A stretch of DNA of 64,000 nt, taken from NCBI RefSeq assembly GCF_004005815.1, contig NZ_SACK01000002.1:682001-746000 (forward strand), in the 5' to 3' direction. The stretch is from Mucilaginibacter limnophilus (GTDB lineage Bacteria > Bacteroidota > Bacteroidia > Sphingobacteriales > Sphingobacteriaceae). The notes beneath the pieces are model-generated. The model was not told the origin of the DNA. It searched no databases and saw only the letters and a program-made list of their open reading frames with translations. Made by a program: the position numbers and the translations under genes. Numbering within the stretch: position 1 is the first letter of the stretch; the number at the start of each line of letters is the position of its first letter. Of this stretch, positions 52,472-63,300 are shown piece by piece.

Positions 52472-53394
52472 TTATACTTTTTTACAGGCATATATCTGGC
52501 TTGTAATTGCTTAATAAAACGCAGTCCCCTGTCAAGCAGCGATCCCTTACGGTTTTTAAGGAAGAGCTTAATCGCCTCATGTGCATGTGGATTCTCAACT
52601 ATACGTGCCGGAAAGAAAGTGACAGGTTGATCGGCTATTTGTACCTTGTACATATCTTCGATATTTGAATGTGTACCTGTGCCATCGTGCCCGATATTAT
52701 GTATAAGAGAACGTGAAGGATGGAGCGACAAACCGCCCTTTAAAAATATAGAAGCATACCACCTTATTGCCCACGAATTGTTTTTGCCGCTTTTGAATTC
52801 CTGCATCTGTTTCCAGAAATTCATGGTATTCTCAACCGAGAAATTATGCTTTTTATGATTATCAAATTGTTGCAGCAATGTGTTAATGTCAGGCTGGAAA
52901 TTTGACCAGGCACGCGCCCAGGTAGCCCATCCCCAGCTTGTTGCTATACGGTGGAAAAAGGTTTGCGGCAAAGTTTTATCATTCAAATCGAACATATAAG
53001 CGCCAATATGCATTACCTGCGGTTCACGCTCGTATTTGGTTAAAGCTTCGTTAAAGTACTGCAGTGTGTAGCGCGACGATAGCAGGTCATCCTCAAAAAC
53101 TATCACCTTGCCATACTCATTAACCAACCGGGTTACGCCTTCAATTATTGAACCCGCAAGGCCCATGTTTTCCTCGCGCAGCACTACTTTTACCGATTTA
53201 AAGCCGGTTATGGTTTTAATATACTGCCTTACCTCATCAACCTTTGGCTTGTCGGCATCGGTTTTAGCGGCATCAGCAAAAATGTATAAACGCGATTCTT
53301 CAGCCAACTGATTTTTTTGCAAATAATTAAGCGTACGGCGTGTATGGTCGGGCCGGTTATAAACAAATAGGGCAATAGGAGCAAGGTTCTGCAT
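52468..53394 (-). CDS. Glycosyltransferase (GNT-I/GT2-like)
   Basis: 308 aa. N-terminus PIALFVYNRPDHTRRTLNYLQKN and the metal motif KVIVFEDDLLSSRY, then SWGWATWARAW and a NNSWAIRWYASIFLKGGLSLHPSRSL-type acceptor segment (in parts here). These features mark a glycosyltransferase group annotated as sugar transferase in Bacteroidota surface-glycan loci. No signal peptide. It ends against ispF and is 71 bp from the flippase gene on the same strand. Confidence 0.88.
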   Translation of the reverse strand: MQNLAPIALFVYNRPDHTRRTLNYLQKNQLAEESRLYIFADAAKTDADKPKVDEVRQYIKTITGFKSVKVVLREENMGLAGSIIEGVTRLVNEYGKVIVFEDDLLSSRYTLQYFNEALTKYEREPQVMHIGAYMFDLNDKTLPQTFFHRIATSWGWATWARAWSNFQPDINTLLQQFDNHKKHNFSVENTMNFWKQMQEFKSGKNNSWAIRWYASIFLKGGLSLHPSRSLIHNIGHDGTGTHSNIEDMYKVQIADQPVTFFPARIVENPHAHEAIKLFLKNRKGSLLDRGLRFIKQLQARYMPVKKYN

Positions 53395-53465
53395 GGATTA
53401 AATAATCGGAAATATAACCATTAAAAACACGGTGGGTTTTAATTTATTGCCCTTAAATTATCAAA

Positions 53466-54956
53466 TTAACGTTTAAAAAAGCGGGCAAAAGTGTGGTCAA
53501 TCTTTTCGTTTACATCATCAGATATTTTGAAGTAATAAGTTAGGGCGCCATAAATAGCAGTGGTAACGCCGCTTCTGATCACAATGTCCGCCAAAACGTT
53601 TGGCATACGCCAAAAGTAAAAGCCTACCAGAAAACTTACTACGCTGATAGCGATTACCAAAAAGTGCTTATAGCTAAACGGCTGCATCTTGAAACGGTAT
53701 TTTATATATACCGTAGTGCCAATATTAATACCCACAATGGTAACCAGATAAGCAATAGCCGAGCCCATACCTTTGTACTTTGGTATCAACAAGTAATTCA
53801 TCACCACGCAAAAAAACACTGCTGCTACAATAAAAGCGGTAAATATTTTGTACTTGTGCGATGAGGTAATGATATAGGCATTTAACCCGCCTGTGATGTC
53901 AACTAAAAACCCAAGGCCAATTACTACAAATAATCCAAAGTATTCCGGATTAACAAACTCTTTATTTTTTGCAATGGCGTATAAATTTTCCCTGTTAACG
54001 ATGATGCCAATAAACAACAGGCAACCTATTACCATCTGTATAATTGAAGTTTTTGAATAAACGTCTGCTATATTGGCCATGTCTTTATTCTTCCAGGCAT
54101 CGGCAACTATGGCATATGTGGTACGGCTAAGCGCCTGGGCCGGTACGCTTATTACAATGGCAATATTAAAGTACCAACTGTAAACGCCCTGCACGGCATC
54201 GCTGGTCATGGCGCTAAGCATTAAAGTATCGACTTTTTGAAGCAACACATACACGGCGCTCGAAACTGCCGTAAACAAGCCGAAATTTATAATCTCTTTC
54301 TTTTGTATGGAGGCAAATTTATAATCGGCACCGGCTAACTTAAATTTAGCAGTTGCCAAAAGGCTTATTAACAGTAACAGGCTGATTAACCCGTTGCTGC
54401 CTATGTATAAAAAAACAAATTCCTGAAAATTTATCCATTTAAAAGCAATCAACAGCAGATAAACTGATGTTAACAAACGCAGCAATATATTTTGTAAAAA
54501 GTTTGAGTAGATGGTTTGGTATACCGCCCTGCCCGTCATTTCAAGATAATTGAACATCACCACAAAAAACGATAGTGGTATAAGGTAATAGTAGTACCTT
54601 ACTATAAGTGACGAACTTTCAATAAACGATGCCAGTATAATAGGCTTAAAAACGATATATAATACCGACGCGATAATAAACCCCATTATCGACCATAAAA
54701 AGGCCCAATGGATGAAGCCGTTATGTTTGCCATCATCAGTTCGGTAAACAGGGAAATAGCGCGCTATAATGCCTGGTACGCCCATAGAAGCTACTAATGA
54801 ATACAGCACCGACATGCTTATTATTAAGTTGTAAAAACCATATTGGCTTGAATTGGTAAAAAACGGGAACAGCAGCACCGTATTAACATAGGCAATTACC
54901 ATCCCCAGGTAAGATATGAACGTGTTTTTGTAAGCTTGCTTTTTTACTACCCCCAT
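53466..54956 (-). CDS. Wzx-type oligosaccharide flippase
   Basis: 496 aa with about 12-14 hydrophobic segments and the N-terminus MGVVKKQAYKNTFISYLGMVI, which is typical of the MATE-like polysaccharide biosynthesis (RfbX/Wzx) family in Bacteroidota. It likely flips lipid-linked glycan units across the inner membrane. Sits in an island of glycan genes; 174 bp of AT-rich DNA separates it from the divergent methyltransferase. Confidence 0.9.
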   Translation of the reverse strand: MGVVKKQAYKNTFISYLGMVIAYVNTVLLFPFFTNSSQYGFYNLIISMSVLYSLVASMGVPGIIARYFPVYRTDDGKHNGFIHWAFLWSIMGFIIASVLYIVFKPIILASFIESSSLIVRYYYYLIPLSFFVVMFNYLEMTGRAVYQTIYSNFLQNILLRLLTSVYLLLIAFKWINFQEFVFLYIGSNGLISLLLLISLLATAKFKLAGADYKFASIQKKEIINFGLFTAVSSAVYVLLQKVDTLMLSAMTSDAVQGVYSWYFNIAIVISVPAQALSRTTYAIVADAWKNKDMANIADVYSKTSIIQMVIGCLLFIGIIVNRENLYAIAKNKEFVNPEYFGLFVVIGLGFLVDITGGLNAYIITSSHKYKIFTAFIVAAVFFCVVMNYLLIPKYKGMGSAIAYLVTIVGINIGTTVYIKYRFKMQPFSYKHFLVIAISVVSFLVGFYFWRMPNVLADIVIRSGVTTAIYGALTYYFKISDDVNEKIDHTFARFFKR

Positions 54957-55130
54957 TATTGTGATTGTTGGCTGCCTATAATATTTCGATAGATTTAGCC
55001 TATTAAATATTAAGCTGCAAAAATATTATAATAACCCGCACTTTAATGCATAAGGCCAATTCGGTTATTTAAATCGGTAAGTCGGCAGTGAAAATTATTT
55101 AGTTATTTTTAGGCGCTCAAACAACCGACA

Positions 55131-55916
55131 ATGAACGATTTAGAACGCTATTTTAAAGAAAATACCAACCGGGTTATTTACAAATGGGATCATTATTTTG
55201 AGATATACGACCGGCATTTTAGTAAATACCGCGGTAAAGACATCGTTTTACTGGAGATTGGTACATTTAATGGCGGAAGCTTGCAAATGTGGAAGGATTA
55301 TTTTGGCCCTCGGGCAAAAATATATGGTATGGATATTAACCCTTTGTGTAAAGAAGTTGAAGAAGAAAATATCGCTATCCTTATCGGCTCACAATCCGAC
55401 CGGAATTTTTTAAGAAAAGTTAAGCAAGAGATACCACCTATTGATATATTGATTGACGACGGCGGCCATACCATGCTGCAGCAGATTGTGTCGTTTGAAG
55501 AGTTGTTTTCGCATATTAAGCCTGATGGCGTGTATCTGTGCGAAGATAACCATACATCATATTGGAAAAATTATGGCGGCGGCCATAAACGAAACGGTAC
55601 TTTTATTGAATACTCCAAAAACCTTATCGACCAACTGCATGCCTTCCACTCGCAGGAACCTTCGTTTAAGGTAGATTCGTTCACACGGTCCGCGCATTCC
55701 ATGCATTATTACGATAGCATTTTAGTAATTGAAAAACGTATTATGAAAAAGCCTGTGTCTCAAAAGTCGGGCACACGCACTATACCGTATTACTCGCCCG
55801 AATACAAAGGGTTTGGCGTGTTTAAAAAGAATGTGCGTTACAGGGTACGCCATACCTTAAACCGAGTGTTGGGATTTTTGAAGCTGCCATTTAAAAACGG
55901 CGATTTTGATTATTAA
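55131..55916 (+). CDS. Class-I SAM-dependent methyltransferase
   Basis: 261 aa. SAM-binding motif VLLEIGTFNGGSLQMWKDYFG, acidic motif GMDIN and the region IDILIDDGGHTMLQQI; C-terminal Lys/Arg-rich tail RVRHTLNRVLGFLKLPFKN. The CmcI/cephalosporin-hydroxylase-like fold is suggested by DGGH and the motif order; family members methylate sugars or small molecules. In a glycan cluster it may decorate a sugar. Ends 9 bp from the convergent GT2 gene. Confidence 0.88.
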   Translation: MNDLERYFKENTNRVIYKWDHYFEIYDRHFSKYRGKDIVLLEIGTFNGGSLQMWKDYFGPRAKIYGMDINPLCKEVEEENIAILIGSQSDRNFLRKVKQEIPPIDILIDDGGHTMLQQIVSFEELFSHIKPDGVYLCEDNHTSYWKNYGGGHKRNGTFIEYSKNLIDQLHAFHSQEPSFKVDSFTRSAHSMHYYDSILVIEKRIMKKPVSQKSGTRTIPYYSPEYKGFGVFKKNVRYRVRHTLNRVLGFLKLPFKNGDFDY

Positions 55917-55925
55917 TATGCGGCG

Positions 55926-56921
55926 TTAGAATTTTTCAGTTCCGGCCTTTCCAAGCTTGCCATGCAAGCCGTCGTTTACCGCAACTGCCAGTTTTTCAAA
56001 CTCCTTTTGTCTACCGCTAAGCAGACTGATTAAATACAGGTAAGCCATAAATATAACCTTATTCACAGCGAACATAAATTTATTTGTGATTGCTACCCTT
56101 GAGTAAAAGTAAATGCGGTTACGTATATGATAATAAGTGCGAAAACTCCACTCATCAAGTAACTGAGAATGCAGTGGTTGCTTTTTATAATTTATACCTT
56201 GCGAGGTGTCGATATCAACAACCCGAGCTGCTGGTACAAGCCATATTTTACCACTTTGTTGAGTGACACGATAGGTATACTCTGAGTCGTCAACGTATAG
56301 AAAAAGCCTTTCTTCAGGATAGCCAATTTTTGACACTGTTTCACGGTGCATTAATAAGCCGCCATAGGGTACATAAGGAATTACTACGCTATCCTTATAT
56401 GAACCTTGTATTTTATACTGTCCGGTTAGTTTTTTGTATTGATTTGTAAGTATTCTTAATAGGTGAAAGCCCAAAAAATTGTTTGGTACAAGGTAATATC
56501 TATGCCAATCGCTTCCCTTAGCAATTTGTATGTGCGCTGCCCTGTCTTCGCGTAAGCAAAACAATGCTTTTTTATCATTAGCGCCCGGTATCTCAGTCCA
56601 CTTATTTAGTAAGATATCAAGCGCAGTTGTATCAGGCAGGTTGTCATCATCAAGCAGCCAGATGAAATCACATGTAGTTTGCGTGTGTGCATATGCTATG
56701 CCCTGCTTGTAGCCCCCTGCTGAACCAAGGTTAATCGAGTTTGTAAGGACAGTTACCTTAATATCGCTTGCATGCTGCTTTACATTGTATTCTGAAGCAT
56801 TATCAACCACAACCACATTTTGTATCTGGGTAAATGACAACACTCTTTGCAACACAGCGCTTAAAAAAAGCCAGCGATTGCCATAGGTAACTATCACCAC
56901 ACAAACTTTAGGATTCAGCAT
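55926..56921 (-). CDS. Glycosyltransferase family 2 (rhamnosyl/galactofuranosyl-like)
   Basis: 331 aa. N-terminus PKVCVVIVTYGNRW, NVVVVDNAS, LGSAGGYKQGI and the metal motif FIWLLDDDN match the GlfT2/rhamnosyltransferase branch of GT2. YLYVDDSEYTYRV holds the base. No membrane segments except a hydrophobic patch near 270-300. Second glycan locus; substrate unknown. Confidence 0.9.
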   Translation of the reverse strand: MLNPKVCVVIVTYGNRWLFLSAVLQRVLSFTQIQNVVVVDNASEYNVKQHASDIKVTVLTNSINLGSAGGYKQGIAYAHTQTTCDFIWLLDDDNLPDTTALDILLNKWTEIPGANDKKALFCLREDRAAHIQIAKGSDWHRYYLVPNNFLGFHLLRILTNQYKKLTGQYKIQGSYKDSVVIPYVPYGGLLMHRETVSKIGYPEERLFLYVDDSEYTYRVTQQSGKIWLVPAARVVDIDTSQGINYKKQPLHSQLLDEWSFRTYYHIRNRIYFYSRVAITNKFMFAVNKVIFMAYLYLISLLSGRQKEFEKLAVAVNDGLHGKLGKAGTEKF

Positions 56922-56981
56922 AATAAGTACAGCACTTTAAAACATCCGCAAAGTAGCTTATTTCAAAATTAACGGACAAAT

Positions 56982-57008
56982 AAAAAGGCCGCTACAAGCG
57001 GCCTTTTT
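56982..57008. terminator. Terminator after the LamG lipoprotein gene
   Basis: AAAAAGGCCGCT and AGCGGCCTTTTT form a 12-bp perfect stem around ACA, symmetrical so it can act on both strands; 16 nt beyond the LamG stop. Confidence 0.92.
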
Positions 57009-57024
57009 ATATAAATGTCTTATC

Positions 57025-58053
57025 TTATAATTCAGAAAGCTTTTTTATTTCTGTTACTGTAAGCTTGCGGTTATAAATACTTATATCGTCAAGCTTACCA
57101 TGAAAGTTATATGCGTTTGCCCAAGGATCAACATCAAGCAGGCTATTATCACCTATGTGCAGTTTTGCAGCTGTGTTTGGATTAGGAGTTGGGATTGACC
57201 GTACATAGCTATCCAGTATACCGTCGATATACAAACTTATTTGTTGCTTTTCAAGCTCGTAAGTAATGGTAAGCATGTGCCATCCTTCTGTTCCAATAAC
57301 TACGTTGCCTACTGCAAACGGATCAGGGCCGCCCGAAACGTTATAAAAAAGGTTTCCTGCATAAGCGCCATCATGGTTATCAGTACCTACAATTGAGCAG
57401 TTCCAGCCTTGTTGAAAAGCGCCTGTATTTTTTGACAGTAAAGAACTGCCTGAAGCTGCAATATAACTATCAACTTTTACCCACATATTAAGAGTAAAAT
57501 CGGTATTGCTCAGCCGTAATGCTTGGCTGTCATCAATCACAATGTGGCTGGTTTGGCCATTAAACTGATAAGCTGCATCGGGAGTATTGTGGCGGTCGGT
57601 AGTAGAAATAAGATCAAAAGCTGTTCCGTTATGACCGTTACCCGATGAATCGGCAGCACTATCGTTATTCAGCGGATAAAAGGCAACAAGTCCTACTGTA
57701 AGGCTATCAGGCGTAGCTTTTGACACTGTAACCTGTACGCTAACGGATGTAGTGCTATCTAAATCACTTACTGTAATAGTTGATTGCCCTTCCCGTAAAG
57801 CCGTTAGCAAGCCTGTATTGCTGATAGTAAGTACACTTATATCAGATGAATATAATTTCAGTGAATCCAAGGGGAAAGTTGAAGGATTTGTTACCATAGG
57901 TATTTGACGCTGTTCGCCAACAACCATATGCAGCGAAGCGCTGTCGATATAAATGCCTTCTAAAAGATTCCGGTGGCTTGTTTCGTCAAAAACTTTACTA
58001 CACGAACTAAGTGCAGCGAAAGCTAACATTGCAAGAAATAATAATTTCTTCAT
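57025..58053 (-). CDS. LamG/concanavalin A-like lipoprotein with Ig-like domain
   Basis: 342 aa. Lipobox LSSC (C18). Residues about 30-110 read as a BIG2-type Ig-like domain (TNPSTFPLDSLKLYSSDISVL, TVSDLDSTTSVSVQVTVS), then a LamG/ConA-like jelly roll (about 122-340: GLVAFYPLNNDSAADSSGNGHNG, FTLNMWVKVDS, WHMLTITY, LDDISIYNRKLTVTEI). Probable surface carbohydrate-binding lipoprotein. No SusCD partner is in the window. Single gene between two terminators. Confidence 0.9.
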   Translation of the reverse strand: MKKLLFLAMLAFAALSSCSKVFDETSHRNLLEGIYIDSASLHMVVGEQRQIPMVTNPSTFPLDSLKLYSSDISVLTISNTGLLTALREGQSTITVSDLDSTTSVSVQVTVSKATPDSLTVGLVAFYPLNNDSAADSSGNGHNGTAFDLISTTDRHNTPDAAYQFNGQTSHIVIDDSQALRLSNTDFTLNMWVKVDSYIAASGSSLLSKNTGAFQQGWNCSIVGTDNHDGAYAGNLFYNVSGGPDPFAVGNVVIGTEGWHMLTITYELEKQQISLYIDGILDSYVRSIPTPNPNTAAKLHIGDNSLLDVDPWANAYNFHGKLDDISIYNRKLTVTEIKKLSEL

Positions 58054-58090
58054 TATGTGTAAGGTTATAGTTTAATTATACCCCAAAAAT

Positions 58091-58124
58091 AAAAAAAGGG
58101 CTTGTGCATACAAGCCCTTTTTTT
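58091..58124. terminator. Terminator after typA
   Basis: AAAAAAAGGGCTTGT pairs with ACAAGCCCTTTTTTT around GCAT (15 bp), with flanking A and T runs. Located 18 nt past the typA stop, and 37 nt upstream of the LamG start in the transcript direction. Confidence 0.95.
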
Positions 58125-58142
58125 ATTAATTATTTCAGTTTT

Positions 58143-59951
58143 TTACGACTGGAACTTTTTACCGTTTATTTTACGTTCGTTCTCGGTAAGGTAGATTTTA
58201 CGTAAACGCATGCTTTGCGGCGTTACTTCAATATACTCGTCAGCCTGGATGTACTCCATTGATTCTTCCAGTGAGAATTTAATAGCCGGCGCAATACGTA
58301 CGTTATCGTCGCTGCCTGATGCACGCATGTTGGTTAACTGCTTGCCTTTAACAACGTTTATCACCAAATCGTTATCGCGAATGTGTTCGCCAAGGATTTG
58401 ACCTTCGTACACATCAACACCCGGATCTACAAAGAAACGGCCCCGGTCCTGCAGTTTGTCAATAGAGTAGGCTGTAGTTTGTCCTTTTTCCATTGATATT
58501 AATACACCATTTAAACGACCAGGTATTGTACCTTTCCAAGGCTCGTAAGCCTTAAAGCGGTGCGCCATAATAGCCTCACCTGCAGTAGCGGTAAGTACGT
58601 TGTTACGTAAGCCAATAATACCGCGTGAAGGTATCTCGAATTCCAGGTGCTGCAAGTCGCCTTTTGGTTCCATTATCAGTAGTTCGCCTTTACGCTGAGT
58701 AACCAGCTCAATAACTTTACCGGCAACGTCGCCCGGTACGTCAACTATCAAGGTTTCAACCGGCTCGCATTTTACACCGTCAATCTCTTTAACAATTACC
58801 TGCGGCTGACCTACCTGTAATTCGTAACCTTCACGACGCATGGTTTCAATTAAAACTGATAAGTGAAGGATACCACGGCCATACACAAGGTATGAGTCAG
58901 GCGAATCGGTTTCAACAACCTTAAGCGCCAAGTTTTTTTCCATCTCTTTGTACAAACGGTCGCGCAGGTGGCGTGAGGTAACAAATTTACCTTCTTTACC
59001 AAAGAATGGCGAGTTGTTGATGGTGAACATCATGTTCATGGTAGGCTCGTCAATCTTGATAACCTCAAGTTGTTCTGGTTTTTCAAAATCAGCGATTGTA
59101 TCTCCAATGTCAAACCCTTCGATACCCACAACAGCGCAGATATCACCTGATTTAACCTCAGATACTTTTGCTTTGCCAAGGCCTTCAAAAACGTAAAGTT
59201 CTTTGATCCTTGATTTTTGGATGGTACCGTCGCGTTTTACAAGGGATACCGGCATATTTTCTTTTATAACACCACGGGCAACACGACCGATAGCAATACG
59301 TCCAACAAATGATGAGTAATCAAGAGAGGTGATCTGCATCTGTAATGAACCTTCAATTTCCGGTGCAGCAGGTATGTGCGACAGGATAGTATCCATTAAC
59401 GGGAAGATGTTATCTGTTGGTTGTTTCCAATCGGTGCTCATCCAACCTTGTTTTGACGAACCGTAGATAACCGGAAAATCCAATTGCTCTTCGGTAGCGT
59501 CAAGGTTAAAGAAAAGCTCAAATATCTGCTCATAAACCTCTTCAGGGCGGCAGTTTTCTTTATCTACTTTATTTACAACTACAATTGGCTTAAGGCCTAA
59601 AGCCAAAGCTTTTTGGGTTACGAAACGTGTTTGCGGCATGGCGCCCTCAAATGCGTCGCACAGCAAAATTACACCGTCGGCCATTTTAAGTACACGCTCT
59701 ACCTCACCGCCAAAGTCGGCGTGGCCGGGGGTGTCAATTATATTGATCTTTACGTCTTTATACCGTACCGAAACGTTTTTGGCAACAATGGTGATACCAC
59801 GCTCACGTTCAAGGTCGTTGTTATCCAATATCAGCTCACCGGTTTCCTGGTTATCCCTGAAAATGGCGCAGCTATGTAAAATTTTGTCAACCAGTGTGGT
59901 TTTACCGTGGTCAACGTGTGCTATAATAGCAATGTTTCTTATTTTTTGCAT
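58143..59951 (-). CDS. typA: Translational GTPase TypA/BipA
   Basis: 602 aa. G1 HVDHGKTTLVDKIL, G2 RERGITIVAKN, G3 DTPGHADFGGEVER, G4 VVNKVDKE, then EF-G-like domains II, III and V and the TypA-specific C-terminus (GRLNGVLISMEKGQTTAYSIDKLQDRGRF in parts). It binds the ribosome under stress and assists 50S assembly at low temperature. TACCTTTG (59983-59976, minus) is its likely -7 element. Confidence 0.98.
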   Translation of the reverse strand: MQKIRNIAIIAHVDHGKTTLVDKILHSCAIFRDNQETGELILDNNDLERERGITIVAKNVSVRYKDVKINIIDTPGHADFGGEVERVLKMADGVILLCDAFEGAMPQTRFVTQKALALGLKPIVVVNKVDKENCRPEEVYEQIFELFFNLDATEEQLDFPVIYGSSKQGWMSTDWKQPTDNIFPLMDTILSHIPAAPEIEGSLQMQITSLDYSSFVGRIAIGRVARGVIKENMPVSLVKRDGTIQKSRIKELYVFEGLGKAKVSEVKSGDICAVVGIEGFDIGDTIADFEKPEQLEVIKIDEPTMNMMFTINNSPFFGKEGKFVTSRHLRDRLYKEMEKNLALKVVETDSPDSYLVYGRGILHLSVLIETMRREGYELQVGQPQVIVKEIDGVKCEPVETLIVDVPGDVAGKVIELVTQRKGELLIMEPKGDLQHLEFEIPSRGIIGLRNNVLTATAGEAIMAHRFKAYEPWKGTIPGRLNGVLISMEKGQTTAYSIDKLQDRGRFFVDPGVDVYEGQILGEHIRDNDLVINVVKGKQLTNMRASGSDDNVRIAPAIKFSLEESMEYIQADEYIEVTPQSMRLRKIYLTENERKINGKKFQS

Positions 59952-59975
59952 GAAAATGCGTCTCTAAATTTGGCG

Positions 59976-59983
59976 CAAAGGTA
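59976..59983 (-). promoter_or_regulatory. Putative -7 element (TACCTTTG) of typA
   Basis: Exact TAnnTTTG match on the minus strand; leader of about 20 nt to the ATG at 59951. The -33 region has no clear TTG. Confidence 0.5.
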
Positions 59984-60111
59984 CGCTTAATTTATTGCAT
60001 TTTAAAGCTTTGCCACATTATGAATTTGTTATGGCAATTAGAATCAGCGTGTTAGATACTATTGCCAGCTGTTTATTCGTTTATGCCATACAAAACATTT
60101 AACTTCGTGTT

Positions 60112-60270
60112 ATGGATATCCAGGTAATTATAGTGGCTTTATTGTTCATCGCTGCCGCGGTTTACCTTTTCCGTATGCTTTATAAAAGTTTAACGGCAAA
60201 AAAAGGTTGCGGAACCAACTGCAAATGCGGTGTCGATTTTTCAAACATTACGCCTGATATCCGTAAATAA
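60112..60270 (+). CDS. Small Cys-rich membrane protein (FeoB-associated-like)
   Basis: 52 aa. An N-terminal helix MDIQVIIVALLFIAAAVYLF (residues 1-20), then a basic segment and a cysteine cluster GCGTNCKC, ending VDFSNITPDIRK. The layout of one helix followed by Cys-x3-4-Cys-x-Cys resembles the FeoB-associated Cys-rich membrane proteins (a Pfam family). No feoB is adjacent. Too short to appear in standard ORF lists; codon use fits a real gene. A TAACTTCG element just before the ATG is a weak -7 candidate. Confidence 0.78.
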   Translation: MDIQVIIVALLFIAAAVYLFRMLYKSLTAKKGCGTNCKCGVDFSNITPDIRK

Positions 60271-60311
60271 CATCTGCCTGCTTTTATAAACTTTATTGCT
60301 TACGTTCTTGC

Positions 60312-63300
60312 ATGTCTGGTAAACAGGTATTTCAGGCCGATACCCCTAACAGGTGGAAGCGGTTCAAATGGTTCAGCCGTATCTTTTTTCTTATCCTTAT
60401 CAGCGGACTTATTGCCGCCGCGGTTACTGTTACTGACAACCGTTACCCGGTATTGCCCAATTTAAATCCTTCGCCGAAAAAACTTACTAAAGAGCAGCTT
60501 GAACAGCTGAAACGCTCAACTAAATTCCGTGATTTTAAGATACAAAAGGTTCAGATACAAAAGCTGCAGGAAGCCCGCAGGCAGCAAATGCTTAAACACG
60601 CCGTAGGCAAGCGCGGTATAAACGCGGCCTTTTACCGTGCCTGGGAACCTCAGGCTTATACCTCACTTGCCGATAACTATCAGAAGCTGGATATGATAGT
60701 GTGCGAAGGCTTTTTTATTAAGCCAGGTTCATATACCGTAAATACTGCTATTGATACAGGTATTATCAACCTTAATAAAAAATACAAAAAGCAGGTTATT
60801 GTATCACTGTCGAACTATGTTAATTACAACAACGTAAGCGGCGGTTTTGATACTGAAACAACCCGTAAAATCATTGCCAGTGCTGAACTTAGAAAAGGTT
60901 TCATTAACAGCATCGTTATCCAGTTGAAAAAATATCGGTTCAATGGGATTAACCTGGATATGTATGAGCTTGATCATAACGATCCAAACTTTATCGCTTT
61001 CCAGAAAGAACTTTATGCCACCCTGCATGCAAATAAATTGCTGGCTACGCATAATGTGATAGCCGACGACGAGCAGTATAACGTAGAACAGCTTCAGAAG
61101 TACAACGATTACCTGTTTTTGATGGCTATCGATCAGCACAACCAGTCGAGCAATGAGGGTGATGTATCGCATCAGGATTGGGTAGAGATCATACTGGATA
61201 ACGTTTGCTCCAAGGTGCCCAGCGAGAAGGTGATACTGGTGGTGGCCGGTGGGGGGTACGACTGGCCGAAGAACAGCGTAGGTGTACCTGTCGGTTATCA
61301 GCAGGCTATAAGTGTGGCCAAGGAGAACAACAGTAAAATTATTTTCGACCCTGCCTCGGCAAATCTGCACTATCGATATACTGGTACCGACAGCCTTGAA
61401 CATAATGTTTACTTTGCCGATGCTGCAACTAATTTTAACCTTATGCGCATGGCCGACGACTGGGGAACTGCCGGTGTAGCTGTTTGGCGATTAGGTTTTG
61501 AGGATCCGCGTATATGGACATTTATTCACCACAATCTGACCATTGATTCGCTGAAAGAAAACGGTTTCGATACTAAAAAAATGGCGACCGTGGGGTTGAA
61601 TAATAAGATCGACTACATTGGTGATGGCGAGGTGCTCGACTTGATTACACGACCGCATCCGGGTAAGATCACTATAAAACTGGATACTTCAGACTATTCA
61701 ATCATCGACCAGAATTATGTTGAACTGCCCACCAAGTACGTAATACGGCGTTATGGCTACGCGCCAAAAAAGGTGGTGCTTACGTTTGATGACGGTCCTG
61801 ATCCTAACTATACGCCTCGGATACTGGATATTTTAAAAGAGGAAAATGTACCGGCTACTTTTTTTGTGGTTGGCTCGATGGTAGAGAAAAATATTCCGAT
61901 ACTAAAAAGGATATATGATGAGGGTTACGAGATAGGCAATCATACCTACCTGCACCCTGATATATCGCAGGTGAGCTTGCAGCGGGTAAATCTTGAGCTT
62001 AACGCTACACGTAAACTTATTGAGTCGATTACCGGGCGAAGCACCATCCTGTTCCGGCCGCCGTTTAATGCTGATGCCGAACCGCAAACCATTGCCGAGG
62101 TAATTCCTGTTGAAGAAAGCCGCAAGCAAAGTTATATCAATATTGGTGAATCAATCGATCCGTGGGACTGGCAGCCCGGCGTAACCGCAGATAGTATTTA
62201 TGAGCGCACTATCCGCCTGGCAGATAAAGGCTCGATGATACTGCTGCATGATGCAGGCGGCGACACACGCGAACCAACTGTGCAGGCGCTGCCGCGCATA
62301 ATTAAAGAACTTAAACGCCGCGGTTATAAGTTCACCACCATTGCCGATGTACTGGGTAAAAGCAAAGATGAGCTGATGCCCGTGGTTAAAGATGATGTCA
62401 ACAGCGGTTTAACCGGCGGGTTGTATGATGCTGTAGTTACCGGATATTTTTACTTCAACTGGTTTTTGTTCTATGTGTTCCTTACGGCGATATTTTTAGC
62501 GCTTGCGCGAATTGTTTTGATTGGCCTACTGGCAATAAGACAGTTCATTGAAAATAAAGACCGGCAAGAAGCAATTAAGCTTGAAGAGCTTCCGCATGTG
62601 AGCATTATTGTGCCGGCTTATAACGAAGAAGTAACGGCCGTTAAAACTATCAACAGCCTTTTACAACTTGACTACCCCGACTTCGACATAATTTTTGTTG
62701 ATGACGGATCAAAAGATAAAACCTTTGAAGTGGTTAAGGCTGCTTATGGTGAGCACCCGTTGGTGAAGATATTCACCAAGCCAAACGGCGGCAAGGCATC
62801 AGCACTAAACTACGGTATAAATCATACCGAAAGCGAGTTTGTTGTTTGTATTGATGCCGATACGCAACTTAAAAACGATGCCATTTATCACCTGATGACC
62901 TGCTTTACTGATGAAGAAATTGGCGCAGTTGCAGGTACCGTAAAAGTGGGTAACGAGATTAATTTTATCACCAGATGGCAATCTATTGAGTACATTACCG
63001 CTCAGAACATGGATCGCCGGGCGTTCGACCTGATCAATAGCATTACTGTTGTGCCTGGCGCTATTGGGGCATTTCGTAAATCGGCTATTAACGCAGCAGG
63101 CGGCTTCACGTATGATACCCTTGCCGAGGACTGTGACCTTACCATGCGCATACTAAAGCAAGGCTATGTGGTACGCAATTGCGGCGACGCCATTGCTTAC
63201 ACAGAAGCGCCTGAAACGGTTAACGCGCTGCTGAAACAACGCTTCCGCTGGAGCTTTGGCGTAATACAAAGTTTCTGGAAAAATAAGGACGCGCTGTTCA

